Position numbers and translations under genes: made by a program
Part shown: piece after piece, positions 8,756 to 19,676 of the stretch
Numbering within the stretch: the first letter of the stretch is position 1
Layout: every line of letters begins with the position of its first letter
The notes under the pieces: model-generated
Databases searched by the model: none
Seen by the model: only the letters and a program-made list of their open reading frames with translations
Told to the model about the DNA's origin: nothing
From: Erwinia oleae
GTDB lineage: Bacteria; Pseudomonadota; Gammaproteobacteria; Enterobacterales; Enterobacteriaceae
Reading direction: 5' to 3'
DNA: 47,054 bases
Assembly (NCBI RefSeq): GCF_000770305.1
Contig: NZ_JNVB01000030.1
Span: 1-47,054 of the forward strand

Positions 8756-9480
8756 GGCTGCGTGGCGTCCTGTGTCGCATTTTCCGGTGTGTTGCCGTTC
8801 CCTTCCGCTGGAGCGGCGTTATTGTCGCCGTGACCGCTGTCGCTGGCATCCGGCGAGCGGCGCGATGACAGCTGTCGCTCAATATCGGTCAGCGTTTCAA
8901 GCTTGCGCCGCGTGAGATCCAGTTCGCGGGTCTGGGCGCGCTGCTGCTGTCGCAGCGCATCCAGTTGCGCATCGCTGCTTTGCTGGAGATGATGATAACG
9001 CGTGCGCTCCTCGGAGAGTTGCAGCAGATTAACCTGATTATCGCGCCAGAGCTGGATCAGCGGCCTGATCGATGCCGGATAGTCGCTGATAAACGTATCC
9101 AGCCTGAGCAGATATTGTCGGCGCTCTGCCGGCGTGACGTTGCCGTTTGCCAGCAGCACGCCCTGTTTGAGCGCGCCATACCAATGGGTCGCGGGCCAGC
9201 GGCGCGCTTCAGCTCTCGCCTCGGCGGGCGACAGCCGCACGGCGCAGTCTATTGCCCGCTGCCAGTACAGACCGCTCTGCATCTCTTTTTCATCGTTGAT
9301 TTGCCAGATCTGCGGGCATTCGGTTTGCGTGTAGTTCACCATATTGATTTCAGGTTCAACCGCTTTGTGGCTGCCGTGCGCGCCAGGGCCGGGTTTTGTT
9401 GTCGTACAGGCCACCAGCATCGTCGACAGGATACCTATCGCCGCCGTGCGCATCGCGGAAAAAATCATTTCTGTGCTCAT
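8752..9480 (-). CDS. qseG: Outer-membrane lipoprotein QseG (YfhG)
   Basis: Lipoprotein that interacts with the GlrK sensor and tunes its activity. A 24-residue signal peptide ends in the lipobox LVAC (Cys25). A long helical, coiled-coil-like segment follows (LDALRQQQRAQTRELDLT), then KLETLTDIERQLSSR, a stretch shared with E. coli YfhG. The C-terminus is low-complexity (Gly/Asn/Pro-rich). It has 242 residues against about 237 in E. coli. It sits between glrK (2-nt gap) and glrR (4-nt overlap) in one operon. Confidence 0.92.
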   Translation of the reverse strand: MSTEMIFSAMRTAAIGILSTMLVACTTTKPGPGAHGSHKAVEPEINMVNYTQTECPQIWQINDEKEMQSGLYWQRAIDCAVRLSPAEARAEARRWPATHWYGALKQGVLLANGNVTPAERRQYLLRLDTFISDYPASIRPLIQLWRDNQVNLLQLSEERTRYHHLQQSSDAQLDALRQQQRAQTRELDLTRRKLETLTDIERQLSSRRSPDASDSGHGDNNAAPAEGNGNTPENATQDATQP

Positions 9481-9482
9481 TA

Positions 9483-10910
9483 TTATTCAGCCCCAGCGAT
9501 GTCATTAAGTTCAATACGAAAGCAGACGGCGGCCTCGTCGTCGGTCACCAGCCGGAGTTCGCCCTGCAAACGGTGGATACAGTCTTTGGCGATACTCAAC
9601 CCAAGGCCGCTTCCCTTTACCGCGCCTTTGCGCTGCTGGCTTCCCTGAAAGAAAGGTTCGAAGATCATCGCCTGCTCGGCCGCAGGTACGGGCGTGCCGC
9701 TGTTCGCCACGTCGATAATAATCTTACTGTCCATGCGACGGCTGCGGATCCAGACGGTGCCGGACTCACCGCCGTAATGTATTGCATTAGAGTAAAGGTT
9801 ATCGATAGCCCGCGCCAGTAGCTCAGGTTCGGCGTGACAGACGGTTTCTGCCAGCGAAATCTCTGTTTGCATTGATTTGGCGCGCGCCGTCAGGCTGTGC
9901 GTGGCAACAATCGACTCCACCAGTGGCGGCAACCTTACCGGCTCCCGCGCGACCGCGCTGTCGGAGAGCTTGCGGTTGTAGTCCAGAAGTTGCTCAATCA
10001 GCCGTTGCAGATGGCGGCTGCTGTCATCAAGGATGTTAACCACCTCAAGCTGATCGGCGGTAAGCGGCCCGACCACTTCGTCCGCCAGCAGCGCGGTGCC
10101 TTCACGCATACTGGCCAGCGGCGTTTTCAGTTCGTGCGAAATGTGTCGCAGAAATTCATGGCGCTGCGACTCCAGCCAGGCCAGCCGCTCGCTCAGCCAC
10201 AGGATGCGCTGTCCGAGCGAACGCAGCTCGCGCGGGCCTCTGGCGGCAAGGTTGTGGCCGGACGGCCTGCCTTCGCCCAGGCGATTGATCATCCGTTCAA
10301 TGGCGTTCACCGGCCCGATGATCATGCGGGTGAACAGCAGCACCAGCCCAAGGCTGAGCAGAAAGAGGATCAGCGCCTGCCAGCCGAAATACTGGCCGCG
10401 GGCGGCGATTTCACGCTGTAGCTGTAAACCGCGCGCAAACGCCACTTCACGCGTCAACTGAACCAGGCGGCCGTTGGCGGAAGAAAAGACGTCCAGCTCA
10501 CTGCCGGCGGCGGCAACGGGACTGCTGTTTTCGCAGGCGATTTTTGTCAACTGCGACAGCGACTGGCGCAGCGAGGCCTCGACGGCGGCATCGGGCAGTA
10601 CGCCGTCATGCGCATCCAGCATCTGCGCATATTTCACGCGCTGCGTTTGGTAGAGCCTGGCGAGCATCGGATCGTCCAGCACGCAATACTGCCGGTAGCT
10701 ACGCTCCAGTTCCAGCGCCGTGCGCGCCATCGCTTCGCTGCGGCGAACGTCGGTCAGCGTGGTGCGATTGGTCTCCGCCGCCCGGTCGCTCAACGCGGAA
10801 AGGCTCTCCCAGGCCTGCCAGGCCAGCACCAACAGCGGCAGCAGCACCAGCAAAAAGGCCATCAGCACCAGCTGGCGCAGGGAACGGGGAAACAGACGCC
10901 ATTTTTTCAC
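9483..10910 (-). CDS. glrK: Sensor histidine kinase GlrK (QseE)
   Basis: Inner-membrane kinase that phosphorylates GlrR. Features in order: transmembrane helix at about residues 13-33; periplasmic domain of about 140 residues; second helix at about 176-195; HAMP region ending RINRLGEG-like; phosphoacceptor His259 in FLRHISHELKTPLAS; ATP-binding motifs DNLYSNAIHYG and GSGLGLSIAKDC. Length 475 residues, the same as E. coli. The start is GTG (10908-10910), giving MKKWRLFPRSLRQL; no in-frame ATG fits. It is the first protein gene after glmY and may be partly expressed by read-through from it. Confidence 0.96.
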   Translation of the reverse strand: MKKWRLFPRSLRQLVLMAFLLVLLPLLVLAWQAWESLSALSDRAAETNRTTLTDVRRSEAMARTALELERSYRQYCVLDDPMLARLYQTQRVKYAQMLDAHDGVLPDAAVEASLRQSLSQLTKIACENSSPVAAAGSELDVFSSANGRLVQLTREVAFARGLQLQREIAARGQYFGWQALILFLLSLGLVLLFTRMIIGPVNAIERMINRLGEGRPSGHNLAARGPRELRSLGQRILWLSERLAWLESQRHEFLRHISHELKTPLASMREGTALLADEVVGPLTADQLEVVNILDDSSRHLQRLIEQLLDYNRKLSDSAVAREPVRLPPLVESIVATHSLTARAKSMQTEISLAETVCHAEPELLARAIDNLYSNAIHYGGESGTVWIRSRRMDSKIIIDVANSGTPVPAAEQAMIFEPFFQGSQQRKGAVKGSGLGLSIAKDCIHRLQGELRLVTDDEAAVCFRIELNDIAGAE

Positions 10911-10983
10911 GGTTCGCTCTCATCTTTTCTGTTGCAGCAGATGCTAGCCGAGTGAGGAGAGAGAAGGAAGCCCTGTGCTGAAA

Positions 10984-11199
10984 CGAAAAATGGCAGATTC
11001 AGAGAATCTGCCATTCGCCCGTGCATCACGGAAAATTAGGTGGTGCCTTACTCAACGTTGCGTCCGATGCTTGATAAAGCCACAGCGTGGACTGTTATCG
11101 GTGGGGTGGACGGCAGGCACCGTATTGTGCGTCATTCAAAGTGTTATGAAGCGCTTGTCCGCTTGCGCAGGGCTGTCATAGCGAGGCGAATGAGCCACT
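10984..11199 (-). ncRNA. glmY: Small RNA GlmY
   Basis: GlmY binds the adaptor RapZ and so protects its homologue GlmZ, which activates glmS translation and glucosamine-6-P synthesis. The locus between purL and glrK, read towards glrK, is the GlmY position in enterobacteria. The predicted 5' end AGTGGCTCATTC agrees with the E. coli RNA as I recall it. The transcript ends in a 12-bp hairpin with U5, about 216 nt in all (E. coli about 184). Upstream are sigma54, GlrR and IHF elements. The 5' end is assigned from promoter spacing, so it is good to 1-2 nt. Confidence 0.87.
10986..11015 (-). terminator. Terminator of glmY
   Basis: AATGGCAGATTC and GAATCTGCCATT pair perfectly over 12 bp around a 3-base loop, followed on the minus strand by five U residues. 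It stands 75 bp before the glrK start. Confidence 0.92.
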
Positions 11200-11205
11200 G
11201 AATAT

Positions 11206-11226
11206 AAGATAGCAATAACTATGCCA
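11206..11226 (-). promoter_or_regulatory. Overlapping sigma54 and sigma70 promoters of glmY
   Basis: Minus-strand TGGCAT-N5-TTGCT (11211-11226) matches the sigma54 consensus TGGCAC-N5-TTGCW at all but one base. TATCTT (11206-11211) is placed as a sigma70 -10 for the same start near 11199. The sigma70 -35 is poor. Overlapping sigma54/sigma70 promoters for glmY are established in E. coli. Confidence 0.8.
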
Positions 11227-11243
11227 CATGCACGAAATAATTT

Positions 11244-11256
11244 TAATTTATTGATA
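11244..11256 (-). promoter_or_regulatory. IHF site, glmY-proximal
   Basis: Minus-strand TATCAATAAATTA fits the IHF consensus WATCAANNNNTTR exactly. It lies in an AT-rich stretch between the sigma54 promoter and the GlrR sites, where DNA bending is needed for enhancer contact. Confidence 0.6.
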
Positions 11257-11321
11257 TTGTTGATTTTATATTTATATGACGCATTCCATATTAACGGAAT
11301 ATGCCGCCGCAGCGTTAAAGC

Positions 11322-11339
11322 TGTCGCCTGATGGCAACA
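11322..11339. promoter_or_regulatory. GlrR site, promoter-proximal
   Basis: TGTC-N10-AACA, one base off the GlrR consensus TGTC-N10-GACA; centred about 130 bp upstream of the glmY start. Confidence 0.6.
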
Positions 11340-11369
11340 GTCAGGCGCGGATTAATTTTTTTGCTGATA

Positions 11370-11382
11370 AATCAATGTGTTA
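11370..11382 (+). promoter_or_regulatory. IHF site between GlrR sites
   Basis: AATCAATGTGTTA fits the consensus WATCAANNNNTTR exactly and lies between the first and second GlrR sites. Confidence 0.6.
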
Positions 11383-11384
11383 TA

Positions 11385-11402
11385 TGTCTCCGAACAGAGA
11401 CA
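11385..11402. promoter_or_regulatory. GlrR site, perfect copy
   Basis: TGTCTCCGAACAGAGACA is a perfect TGTC-N10-GACA GlrR half-site pair, centred about 194 bp upstream of the glmY start. Confidence 0.75.
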
Positions 11403-11416
11403 GCGGAAAACGCTGC

Positions 11417-11434
11417 TGTTGCCAGTATGCAACA
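11417..11434. promoter_or_regulatory. GlrR site, distal degenerate copy
   Basis: TGTTGCCAGTATGCAACA keeps the spacing and the palindrome but has TGTT/AACA instead of TGTC/GACA. Its centre is 32 bp (about three helical turns) from that of the perfect copy. Confidence 0.5.
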
Positions 11435-11441
11435 CTGCCTT

Positions 11442-11473
11442 AAAAAAAGAGCAACCGCGCCGGGTTGCTCTTT
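11442..11473 (-). terminator. Terminator of purL
   Basis: AAAGAGCAACC and GGTTGCTCTTT pair over 11 bp around a 6-base loop, followed on the minus strand by U residues, 16 bp after the purL stop. Confidence 0.92.
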
Positions 11474-11488
11474 CGTTTAACGGCTCAT

Positions 11489-14400
11489 TCAGCCCAGCTG
11501 CCGACGCGCATTGCGGAAAATGCGCATCCACGGGCTGTCTTCGCCCCACTCCGCCGGATGCCAGGAATTGCTGACGGTCCGGAACACGCGCTCAGGATGC
11601 GGCATCATAATGGTGACCCGGCCGCTCTCGTTAGTAACGGCGGTGATGCCGTTTGGCGAACCGTTCGGGTTCGCGGGATAGTGCTGCGTCACCTTACCGA
11701 GGTTATCCACATAGCGCAGCGCCACCAGTCCTTTGTGCTCAAGCGTTGCCAGATGCGTCTCATCGCGCACCTCAACAAAGCCTTCGCCGTGTGAAACGGC
11801 AATCGGCATGCGGGAGCCGGTCATGCCAGCCATCAGCAGCGACGGACTGGCCGACACCTCCACCAGACTGAAGCGTGCTTCAAACCGCTCGGACTGATTG
11901 CGCACAAAACGCGGCCAGGCCTCGCTACCGGGGATCAGCTCGCGCAGATTCGACATCATCTGGCAGCCGTTACACACGCCAAGCGCCAGCGTCTGCGGGC
12001 GATGGAAGAAGGTTTCAAACTCGTCGCGTACGCGACTGTTGAACAGTATCGATTTCGCCCAGCCTTCACCGGCGCCCAGTACGTCACCGTAGGAGAAGCC
12101 GCCGCAGGCAACCAGCGTGTGGAAATCCGTCAGATCGCGACGGCCCGCAAGCAGATCGCTCATGTGTACGTCGATAGCGTCAAACCCGGCGCGGTGGAAG
12201 GCCGCCGCCATTTCAACATGCGAGTTCACGCCCTGCTCGCGCAGTACGGCAACTTTTGGCCGTGCGCCGGTAGCGATGAACGGTGCCGCCACATCCTCCT
12301 CCGGACGGAAGGTCAGCGATACGTTCAGACCCGGATCGGCATCGTTTTTCTTCGCCTCGTGCTCCTGATCGGCGCAAGCCGGGTTGTCGCGCAGGCGCTG
12401 CATCTGCCAGGTGGTTTCCGCCCACCAGGTGCGCAGCGTGGTACGGCTTTCGCTGTAAACCGGCGAGTCGCCGGCGGTGATGACAAAGCGATCGCCTGAC
12501 TGCGCATGGCCCAATACGTGCAGGCAGTCGGCAAGGCCGTTATCGGCAAAGATCTGTTTTACGCGATCGCGATCGGCTTCGGCAATCTGGATAACCGCGC
12601 CCAACTCTTCATTGAACAGCGCCGCCAGCGCATCGCTGCCCAGCGCGGCGATATCCACCTCAATGCCGCAGTGGCCTGCGAAGGCCATTTCCGCCAGCGT
12701 CACCAGCAGGCCGCCGTCTGAACGGTCGTGGTAAGCCAACAGCTTCTCTTCTGCCACCAGCGTCTGGATTGCCGTGAAGAAGCCCGCAAGCTGCTGCGCA
12801 TCGTGCACGTCAGCGGTTTTATCGCCCAGTTGACGATAAACCTGCGCCAGCGCCGTGGCGCCCAGCGCGTTCGCCCCGCCGCCCAGATCAACCAGCAACA
12901 GCGCATTATCGCCGCCGGTTTTCAGTTCCGGCGTGACGGTGCGGCGCACGTCCTCCACACGGGCAAAGGCAGTGATCACCAGCGACAGCGGCGAGGTCAT
13001 TTCGCGCTGTTCAATGCCCTGCTGCCAGCGGGTTTTCATCGACATGGAATCCTTGCCCACCGGGATGGTAATGCCCAGCGCCGGACACAGTTCTTCGCCC
13101 ACGGCTTTCACCGCTTCATACAAACCGGCGTCTTCACCCGGATGCCCGGCTGCCGCCATCCAGTTTGCAGAGAGTTTAATGCGTTTCAGCGAGCCAATCT
13201 GCGTGGCGGCGATATTGGTGATCGCCTCGCCTACCGCCAGACGCGCGGAGGCAGCGAAATCAAGCAGCGCCACCGGCGCACGTTCGCCCAGCGCCATCGC
13301 CTCGCCGTAGTAGCTGTCGAGGCTGGCGGTGGTCACCGCGCAGTCGGCTACCGGCACCTGCCACGGCCCGACCATCTGATCGCGCGCCACCATGCCGGTT
13401 ACTGAGCGATCGCCGATGGTGATAAGAAACGTTTTTTCCGCCACCGTCGGCAAATGGAGCACGCGCTTCACCGCGTCCGCCAGGGTAATCTCATCGCGCA
13501 CCAGCGGTTCGCCCTGCGCCTGTAGCGTGCTGACGTCGCGGGTCATTTTTGGCGTTTTACCCAGCAGCACATCCAGCGGCATATCGATCGGTTTATTGTC
13601 GAAATGACTGTCGGCGAGCGAAAGGTGCAGCTCTTCTGTCGCTTCGCCAATCACCGCATAGGGCGCGCGTTCGCGCTGGCAAAGGGCATCAAACTGCGCC
13701 AGTTTTGACGGCGCAACGGCCAGTACGTAGCGTTCCTGCGATTCATTACACCAGACTTCCAGCGGGCTCATGCCTGGCTCATCGCTGAGAATATCGCGCA
13801 GGTTGAAGCGGCCGCCGCGCTCGCCATCGCTGACCAGCTCCGGCATCGCGTTGGATAAACCGCCCGCGCCCACGTCGTGAATAAACAGGATCGGATTCTC
13901 TTCGCCCAGTTGCCAGCAGCGATCGATCACTTCCTGGCAGCGGCGCTCCATTTCAGGGTTGTCGCGCTGTACCGACGCGAAGTCCAGATCGGCATCCGAC
14001 TGTCCCGATGCCATCGATGAGGCCGCGCCGCCGCCCAGGCCGATATTCATCGCCGGGCCGCCGAGCACGATCAGTTTCGCGCCGATGCTGATTTCACCTT
14101 TCTGCACGAGATCGGCGCGAATGTTGCCGATACCGCCTGCCAGCATCACCGGTTTGTGATAGCCGCGCAGTTCAACGCCGTTATGGCTGTTGACCTGTTC
14201 TTCATAGGTGCGGAAGTAGCCGGTGAGCGCCGGACGGCCAAATTCGTTGTTAAAGGCGGCGCCGCCAAGCGGCCCGTCGGTCATGATGTCCAGCGCGCTG
14301 ACGATGCGTGCCGGTTTGCCAAAATCCTCTTCCCACGGCTGTTCAAAGCCGGGAATGCGCAGGTTGGAGACGGAAAAACCCACCAGCCCGGCTTTTGGTT

Positions 14401-15373
14401 TGGCACCGCGACCGGTTGCGCCTTCATCGCGGATCTCGCCGCCGGAGCCGGTTGCGGCGCCCGGCCACGGTGAAATCGCCGTCGGGTGGTTGTGCGTTTC
14501 CACCTTCATCAGAATATGCGCCTGCTCCTGATGGAAATCGTACTGCGCCTTGTCGTCGGCATAAAAGCGCCCAACCTGCGAGCCCTCCATCACCGCCGCG
14601 TTGTCTTTGTACGCTGACAACACGTGATCCGGCGTTTTTTCAAAGGTGTTTTTGATCATTTTGAACAGCGACTTCGGCTGCTGTTCACCGTCGATAATCC
14701 AGTCGGCGTTAAAAATTTTGTGACGACAGTGCTCCGAGTTCGCCTGGGCAAACATGTAGAGTTCAATGTCATTCGGATTGCGTCCGAGCTTTTGAAACGC
14801 GGCCAGCAGATAGTCGATTTCATCGTCGGCCAGCGCCAGCCCGAGCCGCCGGTTGGCCTGCTCCAGCGCGCTGCGGCCTTCGCCCAGCATATCGACGCTT
14901 TGCAGCGGCGCGGGTGGGTGATGAGCAAAAAGCTGCGAGGCCTGCTGAAGATCGGTCAGCACGGTTTCCATCATCCGATCGTGCAGCAGCGCCGCGAGCT
15001 GCGTCCACTGCGCGTCCGTCAACTGTGGCGCCGTCACGTAAAAGGCCAGGCCGCGCTCAAGGCGCTTCACCTGCGGCAGATCGCAGTTATGCGCAATATC
15101 GGTCGCTTTAGATGACCAGGGCGAAATGGTGCCAGGGCGCGGCGTTACCAGCAGCAGACGCCCTTCAGGCGCGTGTCCGGCAAGAGAGGGGCCATATTGG
15201 AGCAGCCGCTCAAGGCGCGCTTTTTCATCGGCGCTGAGCGGCGTGCTGACATCGGCGAAATGGACATACTCGGCGTATATATCGCTCACGGAAAGGTGAG
15301 CGTCCTGAAAGCGGGCCAGCAGTTTGGTTACACGAAATGCTGACAGAGCGGGCGAACCACGCAGAATTTCCAT
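11489..15373 (-). CDS. purL: Phosphoribosylformylglycinamidine synthase PurL
   Basis: Fourth step of purine synthesis: FGAR + glutamine + ATP gives FGAM. Single large-type protein of 1294 residues (E. coli 1295). Order: N-terminal PurS-like part, two AIR-synthase halves with ATP motifs ([33 protein letters not shown]), and a C-terminal class I glutaminase (from about 1040). The glutaminase triad is Cys1134 in [10 protein letters not shown] with His1259 and Glu1261 in MPHPERVF. The start [14 protein letters not shown] is the usual one. It stands alone, divergent from mltF, with a PurR box in its promoter. Confidence 0.98.
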   Translation of the reverse strand: MEILRGSPALSAFRVTKLLARFQDAHLSVSDIYAEYVHFADVSTPLSADEKARLERLLQYGPSLAGHAPEGRLLLVTPRPGTISPWSSKATDIAHNCDLPQVKRLERGLAFYVTAPQLTDAQWTQLAALLHDRMMETVLTDLQQASQLFAHHPPAPLQSVDMLGEGRSALEQANRRLGLALADDEIDYLLAAFQKLGRNPNDIELYMFAQANSEHCRHKIFNADWIIDGEQQPKSLFKMIKNTFEKTPDHVLSAYKDNAAVMEGSQVGRFYADDKAQYDFHQEQAHILMKVETHNHPTAISPWPGAATGSGGEIRDEGATGRGAKPKAGLVGFSVSNLRIPGFEQPWEEDFGKPARIVSALDIMTDGPLGGAAFNNEFGRPALTGYFRTYEEQVNSHNGVELRGYHKPVMLAGGIGNIRADLVQKGEISIGAKLIVLGGPAMNIGLGGGAASSMASGQSDADLDFASVQRDNPEMERRCQEVIDRCWQLGEENPILFIHDVGAGGLSNAMPELVSDGERGGRFNLRDILSDEPGMSPLEVWCNESQERYVLAVAPSKLAQFDALCQRERAPYAVIGEATEELHLSLADSHFDNKPIDMPLDVLLGKTPKMTRDVSTLQAQGEPLVRDEITLADAVKRVLHLPTVAEKTFLITIGDRSVTGMVARDQMVGPWQVPVADCAVTTASLDSYYGEAMALGERAPVALLDFAASARLAVGEAITNIAATQIGSLKRIKLSANWMAAAGHPGEDAGLYEAVKAVGEELCPALGITIPVGKDSMSMKTRWQQGIEQREMTSPLSLVITAFARVEDVRRTVTPELKTGGDNALLLVDLGGGANALGATALAQVYRQLGDKTADVHDAQQLAGFFTAIQTLVAEEKLLAYHDRSDGGLLVTLAEMAFAGHCGIEVDIAALGSDALAALFNEELGAVIQIAEADRDRVKQIFADNGLADCLHVLGHAQSGDRFVITAGDSPVYSESRTTLRTWWAETTWQMQRLRDNPACADQEHEAKKNDADPGLNVSLTFRPEEDVAAPFIATGARPKVAVLREQGVNSHVEMAAAFHRAGFDAIDVHMSDLLAGRRDLTDFHTLVACGGFSYGDVLGAGEGWAKSILFNSRVRDEFETFFHRPQTLALGVCNGCQMMSNLRELIPGSEAWPRFVRNQSERFEARFSLVEVSASPSLLMAGMTGSRMPIAVSHGEGFVEVRDETHLATLEHKGLVALRYVDNLGKVTQHYPANPNGSPNGITAVTNESGRVTIMMPHPERVFRTVSNSWHPAEWGEDSPWMRIFRNARRQLG

Positions 15374-15440
15374 TATCAGAGATCTCTCTTTTGCGAAGCG
15401 CCGGACGACGCTTCTGGGCGCAACGGGGAAAACGGGCGCT

Positions 15441-15479
15441 ATTATAGAGAATCCACACCGGTTACGAAACCGTTTGCGC
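15441..15479 (-). promoter_or_regulatory. purL promoter with PurR operator
   Basis: A perfect -10 TATAAT is on the minus strand at 15441-15446. The PurR box GCGCAAACGGTTTCGT (15464-15479) fits ANGCAANCGNTTNCNT at 15 of 16 positions and covers the -35 area, so PurR would block polymerase. The -35 itself (TTTCGT at 17 bp) is weak. Confidence 0.78.
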
Positions 15480-15644
15480 AGAATTTATCGGGCCTGGAAA
15501 CTGGCTGAAAAACACGCAATTCCGGATGATTTAAGTTGCAGAGGCGTGTTGAGTTGCGCAAAATGCCCCACGCTCAGGATCAATTAAAGACAATAAATAC
15601 TGCCGTTACAGACAGAGACCTGCGCGAAATCGAGAGATAACTAT

Positions 15645-17102
15645 TTGAAACGCCTTAAATTTAATTATCTTTTTATCGGGCTTGTCACCGTGCTGCTCGC
15701 GCTGGCGCTGTGGCCGTCGATCCCCTGGTATGGCGGATCGCAGGACCAGATAGAACAGATAAAATCGCGGGGAGTTCTGCGCGTGAGTACGCTGACCTCC
15801 CCGCTGACTTACTACACCGTCAACAAAGCACCGGCTGGTATGGATTACGAGCTGGCGAAGCGTTTCGCCGATTATTTAGGCGTAAAGCTGGAAATCACCC
15901 TGCGTCATAATCTTAACGAGCTGTTTGACGATCTGGAAGACGATAAAGCCGACGTGCTGGCCGCCGGATTGATTTACAACACCGATCGGCTGAGGCGCTT
16001 TCGTGCCGGGCCTACTTACTACTCCGTTTCGCAGCAACTGGTCTACAGAATGGGTAAGGCGAGGCCGAAAAACCTGGGCGATTTACGCGGTCGCTTAACG
16101 GTTGCCTCCGGCTCCGCTTATCTCTCCACGCTGCGTACGGTGAAACAGAATCAGTATCCCGATCTGGACTGGGCTATCGCCACCGACCAAAGCCCTAACG
16201 CGCTGCTTGAAGCCGTTGCCGATGGCAAGCTCGACTACACGGTAGGCGATTCCATCTCCATCGCGCTGCTCCAGCGTATTCATCCGCAGCTGGCGGTGGC
16301 GTTCGATATTACCGATGAAGAGCCGGTCACCTGGTACATGCAGCGCGATGAAGATGACAGCCTTTACGCCGCGCTGCTGGATTATTTCAACCAGATGGGC
16401 GAACAGGGCGCTATGGCGCGGCTGGATGAAAAGTATCTCGGGCATGTGGGCACCTTCGACTACGTGGACACGCGCACCTTTCTGCGCTCAATTGACAGCA
16501 TTTTGCCTGGCGTTCAACCGCTGTTCGAGCGCTACGCCACCGCCATCGACTGGCGACTGCTGGCCGCCATCGCTTATCAGGAATCCCACTGGAACCCGCA
16601 GGCCACATCGCCTACCGGCGTGCGCGGCATAATGATGCTGACGCGTAATACCGCCGAGAGCCTCAGCGTGCGCGATCGTACCGATCCTGAACAGAGCATT
16701 CGCGGCGGCAGCGAATATCTTCGCCGTCTGATGGATAAGGTGCCGCAGACCATACCTGAAGACGAGCGCATCTGGTTTGCGCTGGCCGCCTATAACATGG
16801 GGTTTGCGCACATGCTGGACGCGCGCAAATTAACGGAAAAACAGAAGGGAAACCCGGACAGCTGGGCCGACGTCAAACAGCGGCTGCCGATGCTGAGCCA
16901 GAGACGTTATTACAGCCAGACCGCCTACGGCTACGCGCGCGGGCAGGAAGCCTATAACTATGTGGAAAACATCCGTATTTATCATCTGAGCCTGGTGGGT
17001 TATTTGCAGGATCAGGAGCGCAAGCTGGCGCAAAAAGCGGCGGCGGAAGCCGCTCTGGGCGCGGGTTATCCCACGGTGGAACCGCAGGTAGCGCTGAACT
17101 GA
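15645..17102 (+). CDS. mltF: Membrane-bound lytic transglycosylase MltF
   Basis: Cleaves the MurNAc-GlcNAc bond of peptidoglycan to give 1,6-anhydro products. Order: N-terminal membrane/signal helix (about 8-25), a periplasmic solute-binding-type domain (about 40-268, [15 protein letters not shown]), then an SLT domain with catalytic Glu313 in AYQESHW and [14 protein letters not shown]. The start is TTG (15645) behind GAGAGATAAC, giving [12 protein letters not shown], which matches the E. coli N-terminus. It has 485 residues against 518; the C-terminal tail is shorter. The stop is 4 bp from the convergent tadA stop. Confidence 0.94.
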   Translation: MKRLKFNYLFIGLVTVLLALALWPSIPWYGGSQDQIEQIKSRGVLRVSTLTSPLTYYTVNKAPAGMDYELAKRFADYLGVKLEITLRHNLNELFDDLEDDKADVLAAGLIYNTDRLRRFRAGPTYYSVSQQLVYRMGKARPKNLGDLRGRLTVASGSAYLSTLRTVKQNQYPDLDWAIATDQSPNALLEAVADGKLDYTVGDSISIALLQRIHPQLAVAFDITDEEPVTWYMQRDEDDSLYAALLDYFNQMGEQGAMARLDEKYLGHVGTFDYVDTRTFLRSIDSILPGVQPLFERYATAIDWRLLAAIAYQESHWNPQATSPTGVRGIMMLTRNTAESLSVRDRTDPEQSIRGGSEYLRRLMDKVPQTIPEDERIWFALAAYNMGFAHMLDARKLTEKQKGNPDSWADVKQRLPMLSQRRYYSQTAYGYARGQEAYNYVENIRIYHLSLVGYLQDQERKLAQKAAAEAALGAGYPTVEPQVALN

Positions 17103-17106
17103 TGCG

Positions 17107-17649
<543 letters not shown>

Positions 17650-17672
17650 AGGTAAAGACGAAACAACTGATG

Positions 17673-18311
17673 CTACTCCAACTGCTGTAGCTGACCGCGC
17701 GGCGTCACCCGCCAGCGATGCTGGCAGAAAAACAGCAGCGGGTTGTCCTGTTTGCTGTCGCTGTAGCCGCTGTAAAGCTGGAGCGGCGTGCCAATCTTCT
17801 CCTCAAGCTGCGCAACCTTTTCGTGCCCCAGACAGCGCATCGCCAGCAGGCGTCCGCCATAGCCGCGCCGCATCTGGCTGGCGATCAGCTTCACACGCGG
17901 CAAAAAGGCGGAGTCGAAATAGACCTGTTCCACCAGCGGCTGCGGCGATCCGGTAATCAGCCAGACATCGGCATCGGCGCTGTTGAGATAGTCAATCATA
18001 CGTTGCTGAACCACGGGAAAAGCGGTTACGCGCTGGCGAAACCACACGGCAAATGCCGCCTCGCGCTTTCTGAGCGCCGTTTCGCTGTGCCCGAAGGTTA
18101 TCGCCCACAGCAGCAGGCTCATCGGCCAGCGAGCGGCTCGCCCCTTAATCAGCAGGCCCGCGCCGATAACCGGCAGCAACGGCGCCACCAGTAGCAGGTT
18201 CAACGGCTGACGCCATAACAGATAGCGCATAAAGGTGCCAAACATGTCCTGCTGGTGCAGCGTGCCGTCCAGATCGAAAAACACCACGCGTCGCGCCTGA
18301 CCGGTTGTCAA
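17673..18311 (-). CDS. pgpC: Phosphatidylglycerophosphatase C (HAD family)
   Basis: Dephosphorylates phosphatidylglycerophosphate to phosphatidylglycerol; homologue of E. coli PgpC (YfhB). HAD motif I FFDLDGTLHQQDMF is near residue 11, motif II is in WLITGSPQPLVE, and motif III in YSGYSDSKQDNP. A hydrophobic segment (LLLVAPLLPVIGAGLL) anchors it in the inner membrane. 212 residues against 211. The start is TTG (18309-18311), 6 nt after GGAG and 3 nt after the murP stop, so it is read as the third gene of the murQ-murP-pgpC transcript here. Confidence 0.92.
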   Translation of the reverse strand: MTTGQARRVVFFDLDGTLHQQDMFGTFMRYLLWRQPLNLLLVAPLLPVIGAGLLIKGRAARWPMSLLLWAITFGHSETALRKREAAFAVWFRQRVTAFPVVQQRMIDYLNSADADVWLITGSPQPLVEQVYFDSAFLPRVKLIASQMRRGYGGRLLAMRCLGHEKVAQLEEKIGTPLQLYSGYSDSKQDNPLLFFCQHRWRVTPRGQLQQLE

Positions 18312-18314
18312 ATA

Positions 18315-19676
18315 TTACTCCTCAGGGTCATTAAATCCCATAAACCACGTAAATATGAAGCCGCCGATCACGGCGGCCAGACAGCCTGCCAGATAGAGCA
18401 TCACTTTCCCGGAAACAATGGTCAGCGCCAGCGGCAGGCCGGAAAGTCCGAAGGTGATCACGGCAGCGACCTTGCCCGAGCTTATCAACGCGCCGCCAAC
18501 GGCGCCCCCCAGGCAGGCCGCGATGAACGGTTTGCCCAGCGGCAGCGTCACGCCAAAGATCAGCGGCTCGCCGATACCTAAAATACCGACCGGTAGCGCG
18601 CCTTTAATCAATTTTTTCAGCCTGTCGCTGCGCGTTTTCATCAGCACCGCAATGGAAGCACCGACCTGCCCCATGCCCGCCATGGCCAGAATCGGCAGCA
18701 GCGCGTTAAAACCGTGCGCCTGCACCAACTCCACATGAATGGGCACCAGGCCCTGATGCAGACCGGTCAGCACCAGCGGCAGAAAGGCGCCTGCCAGGAC
18801 CGCGCCAACCAGCATGCCGCCGCGATCGATCGCCAGCGTGGCGCCGTGCGCTATCGCATCAGAGATCACTCCGCCCAGCGGCTGAAGCACAACTATAGCT
18901 ATCGTTGCAGTAATAAGTGTAGTCAGAAGCGGATTAAGGATCAGCTCAACGGATTCCGGCAGCCATTCACGCAGCCGTTTTTCAATCCAGCACATCATCA
19001 CCACCACCAGTAAAACGGCGATCACACCGCCTCTTCCCGGCTGTAGCGCTTCGCCAAACAGCGTAATTTGCGCAAGCTGCGGGCTGGACAAAATCCCTGC
19101 CATCACGCCGCCCATCGCGGTAGAGCCGCCGAAAACGCGCGCGGCGTTGACCCCCACAAGGATGTTCATGATCGCAAAAATGGCGGTGCCGAAAATGCCC
19201 GCCAGGCCAAGCAGGTTGGGATACTGACTGGCGAAATCGCCGACAACATCCGGACGTTTCAAAATGTTAATGATGCCCACAATCAGCCCGGAGGCAATAA
19301 AAGCCGGAATTAGCGGAATAAACACGTTCGCTAACTGGCGTAAGGCGTCGCTCATCGGCGCTTTGTATTTTTTCTTCGCCTCCGCCCTGGCGCTGACAGG
19401 GTTTGATGTCGCGTCCGGCATCTGCCCGGTCATCAGGCCGCGCATCGCCTCCACCACTTTGGCCGACGCGCCCGGCCCGACGATAAACTGATGCTGTTGC
19501 CCCTGGCGGACATAGCCTTTAACGCCGTCCAGATTGCGTAACGTCGGCAGGTCAACCTGCGCGTCATCGTTAACCTCAACGCGCACGCGCGTCATGCAGT
19601 TTTCCAGTTTATTAATATTTCCTGCGCCGCCCATTCCCTGTAATAGTTCGCCTGCAAGACGTTTAGCCTTTTCCAT
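18315..19676 (-). CDS. murP: PTS N-acetylmuramic acid-specific EIIBC component MurP
   Basis: Imports MurNAc and phosphorylates it to MurNAc-6-P. An N-terminal IIB domain (1-80) carries the phosphocysteine Cys27 in [11 protein letters not shown]. The IIC membrane domain (from about 110) has some ten hydrophobic segments and the sugar-site stretch [17 protein letters not shown]. No IIA domain is fused, so it needs Crr, as in E. coli. 453 residues against 474. The start overlaps the end of murQ by 14 bp. MurNAc specificity rests on the linkage with murQ. Confidence 0.9.
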   Translation of the reverse strand: MEKAKRLAGELLQGMGGAGNINKLENCMTRVRVEVNDDAQVDLPTLRNLDGVKGYVRQGQQHQFIVGPGASAKVVEAMRGLMTGQMPDATSNPVSARAEAKKKYKAPMSDALRQLANVFIPLIPAFIASGLIVGIINILKRPDVVGDFASQYPNLLGLAGIFGTAIFAIMNILVGVNAARVFGGSTAMGGVMAGILSSPQLAQITLFGEALQPGRGGVIAVLLVVVMMCWIEKRLREWLPESVELILNPLLTTLITATIAIVVLQPLGGVISDAIAHGATLAIDRGGMLVGAVLAGAFLPLVLTGLHQGLVPIHVELVQAHGFNALLPILAMAGMGQVGASIAVLMKTRSDRLKKLIKGALPVGILGIGEPLIFGVTLPLGKPFIAACLGGAVGGALISSGKVAAVITFGLSGLPLALTIVSGKVMLYLAGCLAAVIGGFIFTWFMGFNDPEE

